Below are positions 29,633 through 38,907 of a stretch of 64,000 bases of DNA, piece by piece. Position 1 is the stretch's first letter. Each line of letters opens with the position of its first letter. The notes beneath the pieces are model-generated. The model was not told where the DNA came from, did no database searches, and worked only from the letters and a program-made list of their open reading frames with translations. The position numbers were made by a program, and so were the translations under genes. This DNA comes from Kineosporiaceae bacterium (lineage in GTDB: Bacteria; Actinomycetota; Actinomycetes; Actinomycetales; Kineosporiaceae): NCBI GenBank assembly GCA_016713225.1, contig JADJPO010000003.1, positions 186,001-250,000 on the forward strand, in the 5' to 3' direction.

Positions 29633-31249
29633 GTGTTTGCGAACCTGTCTGAGCGGCTGACCGCGACCTTCAAGTCCCTGCGCGGCAAGGGGCGGCTGTC
29701 CGAGGCCGACGTCGACGCCACCATTCGCGAGATTCGTCGCGCGTTGCTGGACGCCGACGTCGCGCTGCCCGTCGTCCGGGGGTTCTGCGGCCAGATCCGC
29801 GAACGGGCACTGTCCTCCGAGGTCTCGCAGGCGCTCAACCCGGCCCAGCAGGTCGTGCAGATCGTGCACGACGAGCTGGTCACGGTGCTCGGTGGCGAGA
29901 CCCGTCGACTGCAACTGGCGAAGCTGCCGCCCACGGTGATCCTGCTCGCGGGTCTGCAGGGTGCGGGTAAGACGACCCTGGCCGGCAAGCTCGGCCGGTG
30001 GCTCAAGGAGCAGGGCCACACCCCCCTGCTGGTGGCCTGTGACCTGCAGCGCCCCAACGCCGTTGACCAGTTGACCGTGGTCGGCGAACGCGCCGGCGTG
30101 AAGGTGTTCGCTCCACACCCGGGCACCTCGGCATCCGGCGCGCTGGCCAATCCGTCGGCCGGGGTCGGCAATCCGGTGGCGGTCGCCGCCCAAGGTGTCG
30201 AGTACGCGATCGAGAAGCAGTACGACGTCGTCGTCGTCGACACCGCAGGCCGCCTCGGTGTGGACGCCGAGATGATGGCCCAGGCGGCCGCCATTCGCGA
30301 CGCCGTCAACCCTGACGAGATCCTGTTCGTGGTCGACGCCATGATCGGTCAGGACGCCGTCGCGACCGCCAATGCCTTCGCGGACGGCGTGGGCTTCACC
30401 GGCGTGGTGCTCTCGAAGCTGGACGGCGACGCCCGTGGTGGTGCGGCGCTGTCGGTGGTCGGGGTCACCGGAAAGCCGATCCTGTTCGCCTCCACGGGGG
30501 AGAAGCTCGACGAGTTCGAGCTGTTCCACCCCGACCGCATGGCCTCGCGGATCCTCGACATGGGTGACGTGCTCACCCTGATCGAGCAGGCGCAGAAGGC
30601 GTTCGACGCCGAGCAGGCCGAGGCGATGGCGGCCAAGTTCGCCGCCGACGAGGACTTCACCCTCGATGACTTCCTGCAGCAGATGGCTGCGCTGAAGAAC
30701 ATGGGCTCGATCAAGAAGATGCTCGGCATGTTGCCCGGCATGGGTGAGTTGCGTGAGCAGCTCGAGAACTTCGACGAGCGCGAGATGGACCGGGTCGAGG
30801 CGATCATCAAGTCGATGACGCCGCAGGAGCGCCGCCAGCCGAAGATCCTCAACGGCTCGCGCCGGTTGCGCATCGCCAAGGGGTCGGGCGTTCAGGTCAG
30901 CGAGGTGAACACGCTGATGGAGCGGTTCACCGAGGCACAGAAGATGATGCGCCAGATGCGCCGCGGCATGGGCGGCATGCCCGGCATGGGCATGCCCGGC
31001 ATGCCGGGTGTCGGCGGCGGCAAGAAGTCCCGTGGCCGCACCGCTCCGCCGGCCCGCAAGGGCAAGGCCAAGTCCGGCAACCCGGCCAAGCGTGCTCAGC
31101 AGGAACGGGCGGCGCGTGAGGGCACCTCCTCCGGCGCGGCCGGGACCGGCGGCATCCTGGGCGGCCTCGGCGGGCAGGACGGCCCCGGCGCGATCGACCC
31201 GTCGAACCTCGAGTTGCCCCCGGGCTTCGAGAAGTTCCTCGGTCGCTGA
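29633..31249 (+). CDS. ffh: Signal recognition particle protein Ffh
   Basis: Ffh is the GTPase of SRP, binding signal sequences and the 4.5S/SRP RNA. The 538-residue product has the N domain, G domain with GLQGAGKTT, DLQRPNAVDQL, DTAGRLGVD and SKLDGDARGG, and a methionine-rich M domain (MGSIKKMLGMLPGMGELREQLENF, SGVQVSEVNTLMERF). The C-terminal extension is low-complexity (GMPGMGMPGMPG, then Gly/Ala/Lys-rich). A 56-bp palindrome starts 14 nt after the stop. Confidence 0.97.
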   Translation: MFANLSERLTATFKSLRGKGRLSEADVDATIREIRRALLDADVALPVVRGFCGQIRERALSSEVSQALNPAQQVVQIVHDELVTVLGGETRRLQLAKLPPTVILLAGLQGAGKTTLAGKLGRWLKEQGHTPLLVACDLQRPNAVDQLTVVGERAGVKVFAPHPGTSASGALANPSAGVGNPVAVAAQGVEYAIEKQYDVVVVDTAGRLGVDAEMMAQAAAIRDAVNPDEILFVVDAMIGQDAVATANAFADGVGFTGVVLSKLDGDARGGAALSVVGVTGKPILFASTGEKLDEFELFHPDRMASRILDMGDVLTLIEQAQKAFDAEQAEAMAAKFAADEDFTLDDFLQQMAALKNMGSIKKMLGMLPGMGELREQLENFDEREMDRVEAIIKSMTPQERRQPKILNGSRRLRIAKGSGVQVSEVNTLMERFTEAQKMMRQMRRGMGGMPGMGMPGMPGVGGGKKSRGRTAPPARKGKAKSGNPAKRAQQERAAREGTSSGAAGTGGILGGLGGQDGPGAIDPSNLELPPGFEKFLGR

Positions 31250-31262
31250 CGGCCTCATCCCG

Positions 31263-31318
31263 CGAGGGTTCGTGGAGTTGACCCCCGACATCGGTGGTCA
31301 ACTCGACGAAGCCTCGGC
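31263..31318. repeat. 56-bp palindromic repeat, copy 1 (left border of the DUF559 cassette)
   Basis: The unit is an imperfect hairpin of about 27 bp per arm around a central CA. It matches copy 2 at 32378-32433 at 53 of 56 positions in the same orientation. Its inner core reads GTTGACCCCCGA-CA- then TCGGTGGTCAAC. It lies between the ffh stop and the stop of the nuclease-like gene. Confidence 0.92.
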
Positions 31319-31335
31319 GATCCCCCCGTGCGTGG

Positions 31336-32343
31336 TCACCGACACCGGGGGCAGCGGGTGATCTCGCCGGTCCAGCCGAGCAGGTGCAGTGCCTGCGCGA
31401 TCATCGCCGCGACGCCACAGGGGTCGGCGAGCACGTCGGCCCAGCCGAAGCGCAGGGTGATCCAGCCGTCGAGGGTGTGTGCGTTGTCCCGTAGACGATC
31501 GCGAAAGCTGCCTTCTTCGACGTGCCCGAGTCGGCCGTCGAACTCGATCAGTAACCGGTAGGCCGGGATCGCCGCATCGGCGACCCGGTTCCCCGTGCCG
31601 GTGCGATGTTGCAGGGTCGGCATCGGAAGGCCGTGGGGACGGAACACCTCGCGCAGGGCATGAAGCTCGAGGTTGCTGGTCACCCCGTGCGCCGCGTCGG
31701 TGAGCACGTCGCCGATCCAGGCCCTCGAGGTGGCGTTGGGGCGTTCCTGCAGGCGTGCTCGCAGTCTGCCGGGGGTGGTCAGCCGGCGTTGACTGGCGCG
31801 AGTGAGCCACATGACGGCCGACTCCTCGTTGCCGATCGCGCACAGGTCCAGCACCGAGTCCTCGATGCGCGTCCGCTGCGGTTCCGGTGCCGCGGATGGC
31901 AAGCGCACGCCCGGGCTCTCCCGCAGGAAGAGGTAACCCGGTCGTGGTCTGCGTGGCCCGCCCGGAACCAGGATCTCGATCTCCTCGTCGGTCACCCGCC
32001 ACTGACCGTGGCGGTCGCGGAAGCGTTCACCGGGGGCGGCCAGACCGTCGAGCAGCCCAGCGGTGATACGGGCGGCACGTGCCCCCGGCCCGCCGAGAAG
32101 GACTCCCGTCCACACCCGTGCGATCAGTGGCGGCTCGTCGGTGACCATGCCGACCAGGTGGATGCCCCGGGCCATGCGATGCCATTGCCGGGCAAGGCGT
32201 TCCACCGCGCGGGGCGACAGCCCGCCGTCCAGCAGCTGCCGGTGGCTGACCACACCTTGCTGGATCTGGATCAGCCGCCGCAGGGCGGGGGAGAGGTCTT
32301 GCCGAGCATGCACGAAGCGAGTCTGGATGCGCCGGCAGCGCAC
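31336..32343 (-). CDS. AbiEi-like winged helix plus DUF559 (PD-(D/E)XK, Vsr-like) protein
   Basis: The 335-residue product has an N-terminal helix-turn-helix of the AbiEi antitoxin type (about 20-65: LIQIQQGVVSHRQLLDGGLSPRAVERL) and a C-terminal DUF559 domain (about 250-325). The latter has RVADAAIPAYRLLIEFDG and SFRDRLRDNAHTLDGWITLRFGWADVL, resembling Vsr-type endonucleases, with candidate catalytic Asp and Glu residues. Many actinobacteria carry such genes without a recognisable toxin partner, as here. The gene is tightly bracketed by two 56-bp palindromes, 17 bp beyond the stop and 34 bp before the start. Function is not known; nuclease activity is inferred. Confidence 0.85.
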   Translation of the reverse strand: MRCRRIQTRFVHARQDLSPALRRLIQIQQGVVSHRQLLDGGLSPRAVERLARQWHRMARGIHLVGMVTDEPPLIARVWTGVLLGGPGARAARITAGLLDGLAAPGERFRDRHGQWRVTDEEIEILVPGGPRRPRPGYLFLRESPGVRLPSAAPEPQRTRIEDSVLDLCAIGNEESAVMWLTRASQRRLTTPGRLRARLQERPNATSRAWIGDVLTDAAHGVTSNLELHALREVFRPHGLPMPTLQHRTGTGNRVADAAIPAYRLLIEFDGRLGHVEEGSFRDRLRDNAHTLDGWITLRFGWADVLADPCGVAAMIAQALHLLGWTGEITRCPRCR

Positions 32344-32377
32344 GAGGTGGGCTCACCGCGATCTGTGGACAACGCCC

Positions 32378-32433
32378 CGAGGGTTCGTGGGTTTGACCAC
32401 CGACATCGGTGGTCAACTCGACGAAGCCTCGGC
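32378..32433. repeat. 56-bp palindromic repeat, copy 2 (right border of the DUF559 cassette)
   Basis: This copy has a perfect 11-bp inner palindrome TTGACCACCGA-CA-TCGGTGGTCAA-type arm pair and outer arms pairing CCGAGGGTTCGT with ACGAAGCCTCGG (11 of 12). It lies between two divergent gene starts (the DUF559 gene and the amidohydrolase), so a terminator role is unlikely. Confidence 0.92.
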
Positions 32434-32496
32434 CGTGGAGCGCGAGAAGAGATCATCTCCACGTGGGTCGAGGTCGATCTCGGCTGGCGCTGCGGT

Positions 32497-32502
32497 TAGG
32501 TT
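32497..32502 (+). promoter_or_regulatory. Candidate leaderless -10 element of the amidohydrolase gene
   Basis: TAGGTT lies six nt before the ATG, in a region without a ribosome-binding site. Confidence 0.5.
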
Positions 32503-32508
32503 GTCGCC

Positions 32509-33606
32509 ATGGGTGAGCCGGTCCTGCATCTGAGCGGTCACGTCCTGGTGAGCCCGGACGACGAGGTGGCCGAGGCCTGGGTGATCGGTGGGCGGCTCAC
32601 CTTCGAGCGTCCGTCACACGCCACCGACGTGGTCGAGCTGGCCGATGGCTGGGTGATCCCCGGGCTGGTGGATGCCCACTGCCACATCGGGCTCGATCCG
32701 CACGAGGTGACGGCGTCGGCCGAACTCACCGAGGACCAAGCCCGAGCCGATCTGGCCGGTGGGACGATGTTGATCCGTGACGCCGGTTCGCCGGTCGACA
32801 CCCGCTGGATCGACGAGCGCGAGGACCTGCCCCGGATCATCCGAGCCGGCCGCCACATCGCCCGCACCGGGCGCTACATCCGCGGCGTGGCGCACGAGAG
32901 CGAGCCGGACGAACTGGCCGACCACATCCGCGCCGAGGCCGCGCGGGGCGACGGCTGGGTGAAGATCGTCGGTGACTGGATCGATCGCGAGGTCGGCGAC
33001 CTGACTCCCTGCTGGCCCGCCGACGCCCTGAAGGTGGCGATGGACGCCGCCCACGAGGCCGGCGCCCGGGTCACCGCTCACTGCTTCGGTGAGGACTGCC
33101 TCGAGGACCTGATCCAGGCCGGCATCGACTGCATCGAGCACGGCAGCGGGCTGACCAGCGAGACCATCGCGTTGGCTGCGGCCCGCGGCGTCGCGATCGT
33201 GCCCACGCTGATCAACATCGACAACTTCACGGTCTTCGCCGATGCCGCCGGGGCCAAGTTCCCCACCTATGGCACGCACATGCGCCGGCTGCACGAGCAG
33301 CGCTACGCCACCATCGGCGCGGCGTTCGACGCCGGGCTGCCGATCTTCGTCGGCACCGACGCCGGCGGCAACATCGCCCACGGCCGGGTCGCCGAGGAGG
33401 TCGCCGAGTTGGTCCTCGCCGGTCTGCCCGCCACGAGTGCCCTGGACGGCGCGTGCTGGGGCGCCCGGTCGTGGCTCGGGCGCCCCGGGCTCGACGAGGG
33501 CGCCGGCGCCGACCTTTTGGTGCTGGACGCCGACCCCCGAGCCGACGTGGCCGCGCTGGCCCACCCGAGACTGAGCGTGCTGCGCGGGCGCGTCCTCGGC
33601 GCCTGA
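32509..33606 (+). CDS. Amidohydrolase-family metal-dependent hydrolase
   Basis: The 365-residue product shows the full metal-binding set of the amidohydrolase superfamily: HCHIG (HxH) after WVIPGLVDA, the lysine in GDGWVKIVGD that is usually carboxylated, H in RVTAHCFGE, H in IDCIEHGSG and D in FVGTDAGGN. It resembles imidazolonepropionase-like and Xaa-Pro/Xaa-Arg dipeptidase members, but the substrate cannot be read from sequence. The ATG at 32509 is six nt after TAGGTT. It overlaps the next gene (TGATG). Confidence 0.88.
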   Translation: MGEPVLHLSGHVLVSPDDEVAEAWVIGGRLTFERPSHATDVVELADGWVIPGLVDAHCHIGLDPHEVTASAELTEDQARADLAGGTMLIRDAGSPVDTRWIDEREDLPRIIRAGRHIARTGRYIRGVAHESEPDELADHIRAEAARGDGWVKIVGDWIDREVGDLTPCWPADALKVAMDAAHEAGARVTAHCFGEDCLEDLIQAGIDCIEHGSGLTSETIALAAARGVAIVPTLINIDNFTVFADAAGAKFPTYGTHMRRLHEQRYATIGAAFDAGLPIFVGTDAGGNIAHGRVAEEVAELVLAGLPATSALDGACWGARSWLGRPGLDEGAGADLLVLDADPRADVAALAHPRLSVLRGRVLGA

Positions 33607-35381
33607 TGTCGCGTCGGGTCGAGGCTCTCTGGGCGCTGCTGCTCGCGGTCGGGGCGACCCTGGCCAGCGACTGGAAGCTGCTGACCGGGCTGACCACCAC
33701 CGTCGCGGGTGATTTCGGCGATCCCCTGTACTTCGCCTGGCAGCTGGCCTGGGTGGGTCACGCGATCGGTGAGGATCCCGCCTCGATCACCTCCGGGATG
33801 TGGACCACCAACACCTTCTCGCAGGCGCCCGACAACCTCGCCTACACCGACGTCGTCCTGGGCTACCTGCCGCTGAGCTGGGTGACGCCGTCCGGCCAGG
33901 CGGGTGCCCTGGCCCAGCTCAACCTGGCCCTGCTGGTGGCCACGGCGATGGCTGCGCTGGGGGCCTACCTGCTGGCCAGAGTGCTCGGCGCCGCCGTCCC
34001 GGCAGCCTCGCTGGCGGCGATCGGTTTCGCCTTCGCGCCCTGGCGCGACACCCAGGTGATCCACATCAACATTCTGTCCACCGGGGGGATCGCGCTGTCG
34101 GCGGCGCTGCTGGCCCACGGCCACGCCTGGTCGCTGCGGCACGGCTGGCGTCCGGAGCGGTTGCGGGCCCGCTGGGTGCTGGCCGGGTGGCTGGTCGCGG
34201 CGTGGCAGCTGACGTACGGCTTCGCCACCGGGATCTGGTTCGGCTACTTCCTGGCCCTGCTCATGCTCGGCTGGACCGTCGGCTGGCTGGCCGTCGGACG
34301 ACGTCGAGCGGGCCTGAGCCGGCTGCGCGGCATCCTGGTGGCCGATCTGGTCGGGGGAGTGGTCTTCCTCGCCGCGGCCTACCTCCTGGCGATCCCGCAC
34401 CAGCGCGTGCTGGCCGCGCACCCCGACGCGCAGCGTGTCGAGGGCATGTTGGGTCTGTTCTCGCCGCCCTGGTACGGACTGTTGACGGCCAACTCGGTCA
34501 ACCGGGTGTGGGCCGGGTCGATGACGCCGTGGCGGGCCGAGATCGACGGTCACCTGTGGCCGCCGGAGATGTACATGTCCCCGGGCATCCTGCTGCTCGG
34601 GCTCGGCGTGGCCGGACTGTTCATCTCGGCGTGGCCGCTGCGTCGGCGGCTGGTGCTGGGACTGATCACCGGGATCGTGGCGGTGGCCGCCATCGGCACC
34701 CGGGGTCCGGCGGGCGGCCGGTACACCTACCTGCCGTTGTACGACCACCTGCCCGGGTGGGAACACCTGCGCACCCCCGGGCGGCTGATGATCTGGGTGA
34801 CCCTCGGGCTGTGCCTGCTCGCCGCCGGGGCGATCACGCGGATCACCGAGGCCCTGGTGAGCGAGTGGAACACCCGAGAGGAGCTCGCCTGGCGCAGGTC
34901 GCAGTCCAGCCCCGGGTACCTGCGGGGGCGGGACTGGCTGACCCGCATCGTGATCGTCGGGTTGTTGGCGGTGCCGTCGATGGGGGTGTACGTCGAGGGT
35001 CTCGACCGCACTCCGCACTGGACCGTGCCGCTGGCCCCGATCGACCTGGCGGCGCTGCCCCAGCCGATCATGCTGCTGCCCTCGGGCCAGGTGGCCGACT
35101 ACCACCTGATGTTCTGGACCACCGAGGGGTGGCCGGTGGTGGCCAACGGTGACAGCGGCTTCAACGCCGCCGAACAGCAGCGGTTGCGCGATCAGGCATC
35201 GACCTTCCCGGACGCCGCGAGCGTGGCGGCGTTGCAGGCCCACGGCGTGCGCACGGTGGTCGTGGTGCGTTCGCGAACCGGCCCGGGTTCCTGGCTGGGC
35301 GCCGGGGACGCGCCCGTGTCGGGCCTGGGGATCACCCGCACGGATCGCGGTGACGCCGTGGTGTTCGACCTGAGTGGCTGA
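33606..35381 (+). CDS. Polytopic membrane protein, GT-C-like, function unknown
   Basis: The 591-residue product has about eleven predicted membrane helices and a C-terminal soluble part (about 460-591). The first extracellular loop has [20 protein letters not shown], an acidic motif placed where GT-C glycosyltransferases keep their catalytic Asp. Later blocks such as [19 protein letters not shown] are shared with large uncharacterised actinobacterial membrane proteins thought to act on polyprenyl-linked sugars. ATG overlaps the amidohydrolase stop, so the two are translationally coupled. Confidence 0.75.
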   Translation: MSRRVEALWALLLAVGATLASDWKLLTGLTTTVAGDFGDPLYFAWQLAWVGHAIGEDPASITSGMWTTNTFSQAPDNLAYTDVVLGYLPLSWVTPSGQAGALAQLNLALLVATAMAALGAYLLARVLGAAVPAASLAAIGFAFAPWRDTQVIHINILSTGGIALSAALLAHGHAWSLRHGWRPERLRARWVLAGWLVAAWQLTYGFATGIWFGYFLALLMLGWTVGWLAVGRRRAGLSRLRGILVADLVGGVVFLAAAYLLAIPHQRVLAAHPDAQRVEGMLGLFSPPWYGLLTANSVNRVWAGSMTPWRAEIDGHLWPPEMYMSPGILLLGLGVAGLFISAWPLRRRLVLGLITGIVAVAAIGTRGPAGGRYTYLPLYDHLPGWEHLRTPGRLMIWVTLGLCLLAAGAITRITEALVSEWNTREELAWRRSQSSPGYLRGRDWLTRIVIVGLLAVPSMGVYVEGLDRTPHWTVPLAPIDLAALPQPIMLLPSGQVADYHLMFWTTEGWPVVANGDSGFNAAEQQRLRDQASTFPDAASVAALQAHGVRTVVVVRSRTGPGSWLGAGDAPVSGLGITRTDRGDAVVFDLSG

Positions 35382-35382
35382 A

Positions 35383-35430
35383 GCCTGCTCCGAGGGGTGG
35401 TCCGAGGCCTGCTCCGAGGGGTGGTCGGAG
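35383..35430. repeat. 24-bp tandem duplication before rpsP
   Basis: Two successive 24-bp units beginning GCCTGCTCCGAGGGGTGG differ at one base. They directly follow the membrane-protein stop (35379-35381) and precede the rpsP promoter. Confidence 0.85.
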
Positions 35431-35447
35431 GCGTCGTCGGGGTCTGG

Positions 35448-35453
35448 CAGAAT
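35448..35453 (+). promoter_or_regulatory. Candidate -10 element of the rpsP operon
   Basis: CAGAAT within CTGGCAGAATGG resembles the -10 region upstream of rpsP in other actinobacteria. It would give a 5' leader of about 125 nt, in which I see no clear riboswitch. Confidence 0.45.
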
Positions 35454-35587
35454 GGTTCGCCGTACCCGTCAGGCGCGGCCCCTCTCTCCGTTCCCGATGT
35501 GTCCGTCTCGAGCAATCCCGGTCCGCCCGGTCCCCACCCGGCGCCCGGCACCGCTCACCCGAAGCAGAATCTGGAGCACTCCGACTC

Positions 35588-36085
35588 GTGGCCGTCAAGA
35601 TCCGCCTCAAGCGCATGGGCAAGATCCGCGCCCCCTATTACCGCATCGTCGTCGCCGACTCGCGCACCAAGCGCGATGGTCGGGCGATCGAGGAGATCGG
35701 CAAGTACCACCCCACCAACGAGCCCTCGACCATCGAGGTCGACTCGGCCCGCGCGCAGTACTGGCTGGGTGTCGGCGCGCAGCCGACCGAGCAGGTGCTC
35801 GCCATCCTGAAGATCACCGGTGACTGGCAGAAGTTCAAGGGTCTGCCCGGCGCCGAGGGCACCCTGAGGGTCGCCGAGGCCAAGGTGGACAAGAAGGCCG
35901 TGTTCGAGGCCGCCGCCAAGGAGGCCATGAACGAGCCCAAGGCGGCCGCCACCACGCCCAAGGCCAAGAAGAAGGCGGCCGCCGAGAAGGCCGAGGCCGC
36001 ACCGGTCGAGGCACCCGCCGAGGTGCCCGCCGCCGAGGCACCTGCCGAGGCAGCGCCCGCCGAGCCCGCGGCTGCCGAGGCCTGA
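35588..36085 (+). CDS. rpsP: 30S ribosomal protein S16 with Ala-rich tail
   Basis: S16 is an early-assembling small-subunit protein. Residues 1-80 ([32 protein letters not shown]...) are the S16 domain. The 165-residue length exceeds the roughly 80-residue bacterial norm because of a C-terminal Lys/Ala/Glu/Pro-rich extension ([19 protein letters not shown]), as often seen in actinobacteria. Start GTG at 35588. It begins the rpsP-khpA-rimM-trmD operon. Confidence 0.97.
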   Translation: MAVKIRLKRMGKIRAPYYRIVVADSRTKRDGRAIEEIGKYHPTNEPSTIEVDSARAQYWLGVGAQPTEQVLAILKITGDWQKFKGLPGAEGTLRVAEAKVDKKAVFEAAAKEAMNEPKAAATTPKAKKKAAAEKAEAAPVEAPAEVPAAEAPAEAAPAEPAAAEA

Positions 36086-36087
36086 GC

Positions 36088-36330
36088 ATGCTGGTCGACG
36101 CGCTCGAGCACCTGGTCCGCGGAATCGTGGCGCATCCGGACGACGTCCAGGTGCGCACCAAGCCGCAGCGGCGCGGGAGCCTGCTCGAGGTGCGGGTCCA
36201 CCCGGAGGACCTCGGCCGTGTCATCGGCCGTTCCGGGCGCACCGCCACCGCGTTGCGCACGGTGATCAAGGCATTGGCCGACGGCAAGCCGGTGCGGGTC
36301 GACGTCGTCGACGTCGACCGTGGCCGCTGA
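36088..36330 (+). CDS. khpA: KH-domain RNA-binding protein KhpA
   Basis: KhpA is a small single-KH RNA-binding protein that often pairs with KhpB. The 80-residue product has the KH GxxG loop in VIGRSGRTATALRTVIKAL. It starts 2 nt after the rpsP stop and overlaps rimM by 11 bp, so the three are coupled. The position between rpsP and rimM is conserved across Gram-positive bacteria. Confidence 0.94.
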   Translation: MLVDALEHLVRGIVAHPDDVQVRTKPQRRGSLLEVRVHPEDLGRVIGRSGRTATALRTVIKALADGKPVRVDVVDVDRGR

Positions 36331-36874
36331 CGTCGACGGCACCTTGCGTCTGCTCGTAGCCCGGGTCGGGCGCGCGCACGGGATTCGTGGTGAGGTCACC
36401 GTTCAGGTGCACACCGATGATCCCGAGTCGCGCTTCGCCCCGGGCTCCGTGCTGTTCCTGGCACCGTCGCGTCCCGGTCTGCCCGAGACCCTGACCGTGA
36501 CCGCCACGCGCGACCACAACGGCGTCCGGCTGCTGGGGTTCGCCGAGATCGCCGACCGCAACGCCGCCGAGGCGCTGCGCGGCGTCCGGCTCGAGCTCGA
36601 CGTGGCGGAGGCCGAGGCGGACACCGAGGACGACGCCTGGTACGACCACGACCTGATCGGGCTGGTGGCGCTCGACCCGGCGGGGGAGAGCCTGGGGCGG
36701 GTCGTCGGTGTCGAGCACCTGCCGGCCCAGGACCTGCTCGAGGTCGAGGTACCCGGTGGCGAACGTCGGTTGGTGCCGCTGGTCACCGCGATGGTGCCCG
36801 AGGTCGACATCGCCGGGGGGCGCGTGGTGATCGACGCCCCACCCGGCCTGCTGTCCGACCTCGACGACGACTGA
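36320..36874 (+). CDS. rimM: Ribosome maturation factor RimM
   Basis: RimM helps mature the 30S head and binds S19. The 184-residue product has the N-terminal beta-barrel ([29 protein letters not shown]) and the C-terminal PRC-barrel region ([36 protein letters not shown]). Start GTG at 36320 inside the end of khpA. Confidence 0.96.
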   Translation: MAADVDGTLRLLVARVGRAHGIRGEVTVQVHTDDPESRFAPGSVLFLAPSRPGLPETLTVTATRDHNGVRLLGFAEIADRNAAEALRGVRLELDVAEAEADTEDDAWYDHDLIGLVALDPAGESLGRVVGVEHLPAQDLLEVEVPGGERRLVPLVTAMVPEVDIAGGRVVIDAPPGLLSDLDDD

Positions 36875-36893
36875 GGGATCAGCCGAGGCCGCC

Positions 36894-37676
36894 GTGCGCA
36901 TCGACGTCGTCACGATCTTCCCCGAGTACCTGGCGCCACTCGAGCTGTCCCTGATCGGCAAGGCGCGCCGGTCCGGACTGGTCGAGCTCGCCGTGCACGA
37001 CCTGCGCGATTTCACTCACGACCGGCATCGCACCGTGGACGACGCGCCCGCCGGTGGTGGGGCCGGCATGGTGATGCGGCCCGAGCCCTGGGGCGAGGCC
37101 CTCGATCACCTGCTCGGCACTGCCCCGAGTGATCGTCCGAGCGATGGGACGAGCGCGGTCCCGACGCTGCTGGTACCCAGCCCCTCGGGGCAGCGATTCG
37201 ATCAGGCGATGGCCCACGACCTGGCCGGCCTGGACTGGCTGGCGTTCGCCTGCGGGCGGTACGAGGGCATCGACGAGCGGGTCCTGGACGACGCTGCCGG
37301 GCGCATGCCGGTGCGAGCGGTCAGCCTGGGCGACTACGTCCTGAACGGCGGTGAGGTGGCAGCGCTGGCGGTGATCGAGGCCGTGGTGCGATTGCTGCCC
37401 GGGGTGGTCGGCAACGCCGAGTCCCTGGTGGAGGAGAGCCACGAGGGACACCTGCTCGAGTATCCCGTCTACACCCGCCCCGCTTCCTGGCGTGGGCGGG
37501 ACGTGCCCGAGGTGCTCGCCTCCGGTCACCACGCCAGAGTGGCCGACTGGCGCCACGAGCAACGGCTGCGGCGCACCGCGCGACGGCGTCCGGACCTGAT
37601 CGCGGCCTGGTTGGCCGAGCGTGAGCCCACCCCGCGCGAGCGTGAGGTGCTCGCCGAGGAGGGATGGGTCGGCTGA
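36894..37676 (+). CDS. trmD: tRNA (guanine(37)-N(1))-methyltransferase
   Basis: TrmD methylates G37 of tRNAs with a G36, preventing frameshifting. The 260-residue SPOUT protein begins [13 protein letters not shown], has [17 protein letters not shown], the knot motif [28 protein letters not shown], and the family-typical [21 protein letters not shown]. Start GTG at 36894. It is followed by a 164-nt gap before rplS, which contains a CACCGGCCGGTG palindrome near 37694. Confidence 0.97.
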   Translation: MRIDVVTIFPEYLAPLELSLIGKARRSGLVELAVHDLRDFTHDRHRTVDDAPAGGGAGMVMRPEPWGEALDHLLGTAPSDRPSDGTSAVPTLLVPSPSGQRFDQAMAHDLAGLDWLAFACGRYEGIDERVLDDAAGRMPVRAVSLGDYVLNGGEVAALAVIEAVVRLLPGVVGNAESLVEESHEGHLLEYPVYTRPASWRGRDVPEVLASGHHARVADWRHEQRLRRTARRRPDLIAAWLAEREPTPREREVLAEEGWVG

Positions 37677-37840
37677 TGCCGATTTCGAGCCTCACCGGCC
37701 GGTGTGGCACACTGACCAACCGTTGCCTGTCGTCCGAGCGTGCCCTGCCACAGGGGGGCTGCTACCCGGAACGACGGCACCCGACGAACCCCTTCGAGCA
37801 CCGCGGATGACCTGTGGCACCTGCGAGAGAGCGACTCATC

Positions 37841-38200
37841 ATGCACACCCTGGACAGCATCGACTCCGTCTCGCTGCGGCAGGACATCCCGGCCTTCCGC
37901 GCCGGTGACACCCTCAAGGTTCACGTCAAGGTCGTCGAGGGCACCCGCTCCCGCATCCAGGTCTTCCAGGGCGTGGTGATCCGCCGCAGTGGTGGCGGTG
38001 TGCGCGAGACCTTCACGGTCCGCAAGGTCAGCTTCGGGGTCGGCGTCGAGCGCACCTTCCCGGTGCACTCCCCGATCATCGAGAAGCTCGAGGTGGTCAC
38101 CCGCGGCGACGTGCGTCGGGCGAAGCTGTACTACCTGCGCTCCCTGCGCGGCAAGGCCGCCAAGATCAAGGAGAAGCGCGAGAGCGTCGCGGCGCACTGA
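37841..38200 (+). CDS. rplS: 50S ribosomal protein L19
   Basis: L19 sits at the subunit interface. The 119-residue product contains [32 protein letters not shown] and [19 protein letters not shown], all standard for the family. ATG at 37841 is preferred over an upstream GTG because family members start just before LDSID. It is separated from trmD by a leader that probably contains its promoter. Confidence 0.96.
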   Translation: MHTLDSIDSVSLRQDIPAFRAGDTLKVHVKVVEGTRSRIQVFQGVVIRRSGGGVRETFTVRKVSFGVGVERTFPVHSPIIEKLEVVTRGDVRRAKLYYLRSLRGKAAKIKEKRESVAAH

Positions 38201-38241
38201 CGCCGACCAGGCGCCGTCCTGGCTCGCCGCCGGTTCGCCCG

Positions 38242-38907
38242 GTGACACCACAGACCGCCGAGGTGGCGGCTCGGCCGTCGGCTGCGCGGGTGCTGGTGAT
38301 CCTGCTGGTCGCCGCGGTGGCGGTGATCGCGGTCCGGGCCTTCCTGGTGCAGTCCTTCGTGATCCCCAGCGGGTCGATGAGCCCCACCCTGCGGCCGGGC
38401 GAGCGGGTGCTCGCCTCGCGGCTCGGTGCCCACGATCTCCGGCGTGGCGACGTCATCGTCTTCGACGGAGCCGGGGTGTTCGCGCCATCGCCTCCGCCGG
38501 CGCGTAATGCGCTCGTCGCGGCAGGGCGGGCCATCGCCGCCGCGGTGGGCGTCCCGGTCGGACGCGACGATTTCGTCAAGCGGATCGTCGGGCTGCCGGG
38601 CGAGCGGGTGACCTGCTGCGATGCCCAGGGCCGCATCACGGTCGACGGGGTGGCGCTCACCGAGCCCTACCTCGCCCCCGGCGAGGCGCCCAGCACGATC
38701 CGGTTCGACGTCCGGGTGCCTGCCGAGCGGCTGTGGGTCATGGGCGATGACCGCAGCGACTCGGCCGACTCACGGGCCCATCTCGGGGATCCCGGTGGTG
38801 GCATGGTTCCGGTGGACCATGTGGTGGGACGGGTGGTCTCGGTGTGGTGGCCGCTGGGGCGGATGTCGTCCGTGAGCCGGGGGCAGGGCCAGGAGGGGAC
38901 GCAGTGA
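38242..38907 (+). CDS. lepB: Signal peptidase I, first copy
   Basis: LepB cleaves signal peptides of exported proteins on the outer face of the membrane. The 221-residue protein has one N-terminal helix (about 15-35), catalytic S45 in SGSMSPTL and K113 in DDFVKRIVGLPGE, and the box-E region WVMGDDRSDSADSR. Start GTG at 38242. Its stop overlaps the start of a second lepB gene. Confidence 0.95.
   Translation: MTPQTAEVAARPSAARVLVILLVAAVAVIAVRAFLVQSFVIPSGSMSPTLRPGERVLASRLGAHDLRRGDVIVFDGAGVFAPSPPPARNALVAAGRAIAAAVGVPVGRDDFVKRIVGLPGERVTCCDAQGRITVDGVALTEPYLAPGEAPSTIRFDVRVPAERLWVMGDDRSDSADSRAHLGDPGGGMVPVDHVVGRVVSVWWPLGRMSSVSRGQGQEGTQ

Noticed and set aside
32378..32433. 56-bp repeat copy 2 as a plain transcription terminator
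   Set aside because: It lies between two divergent gene starts, so no transcript ends there.
33303..35243. Minus-strand open frame of about 650 codons opposite the membrane protein
   Set aside because: Low-complexity Gln/Gly/His/Arg composition typical of an antisense shadow; the plus-strand frame has clear membrane helices.
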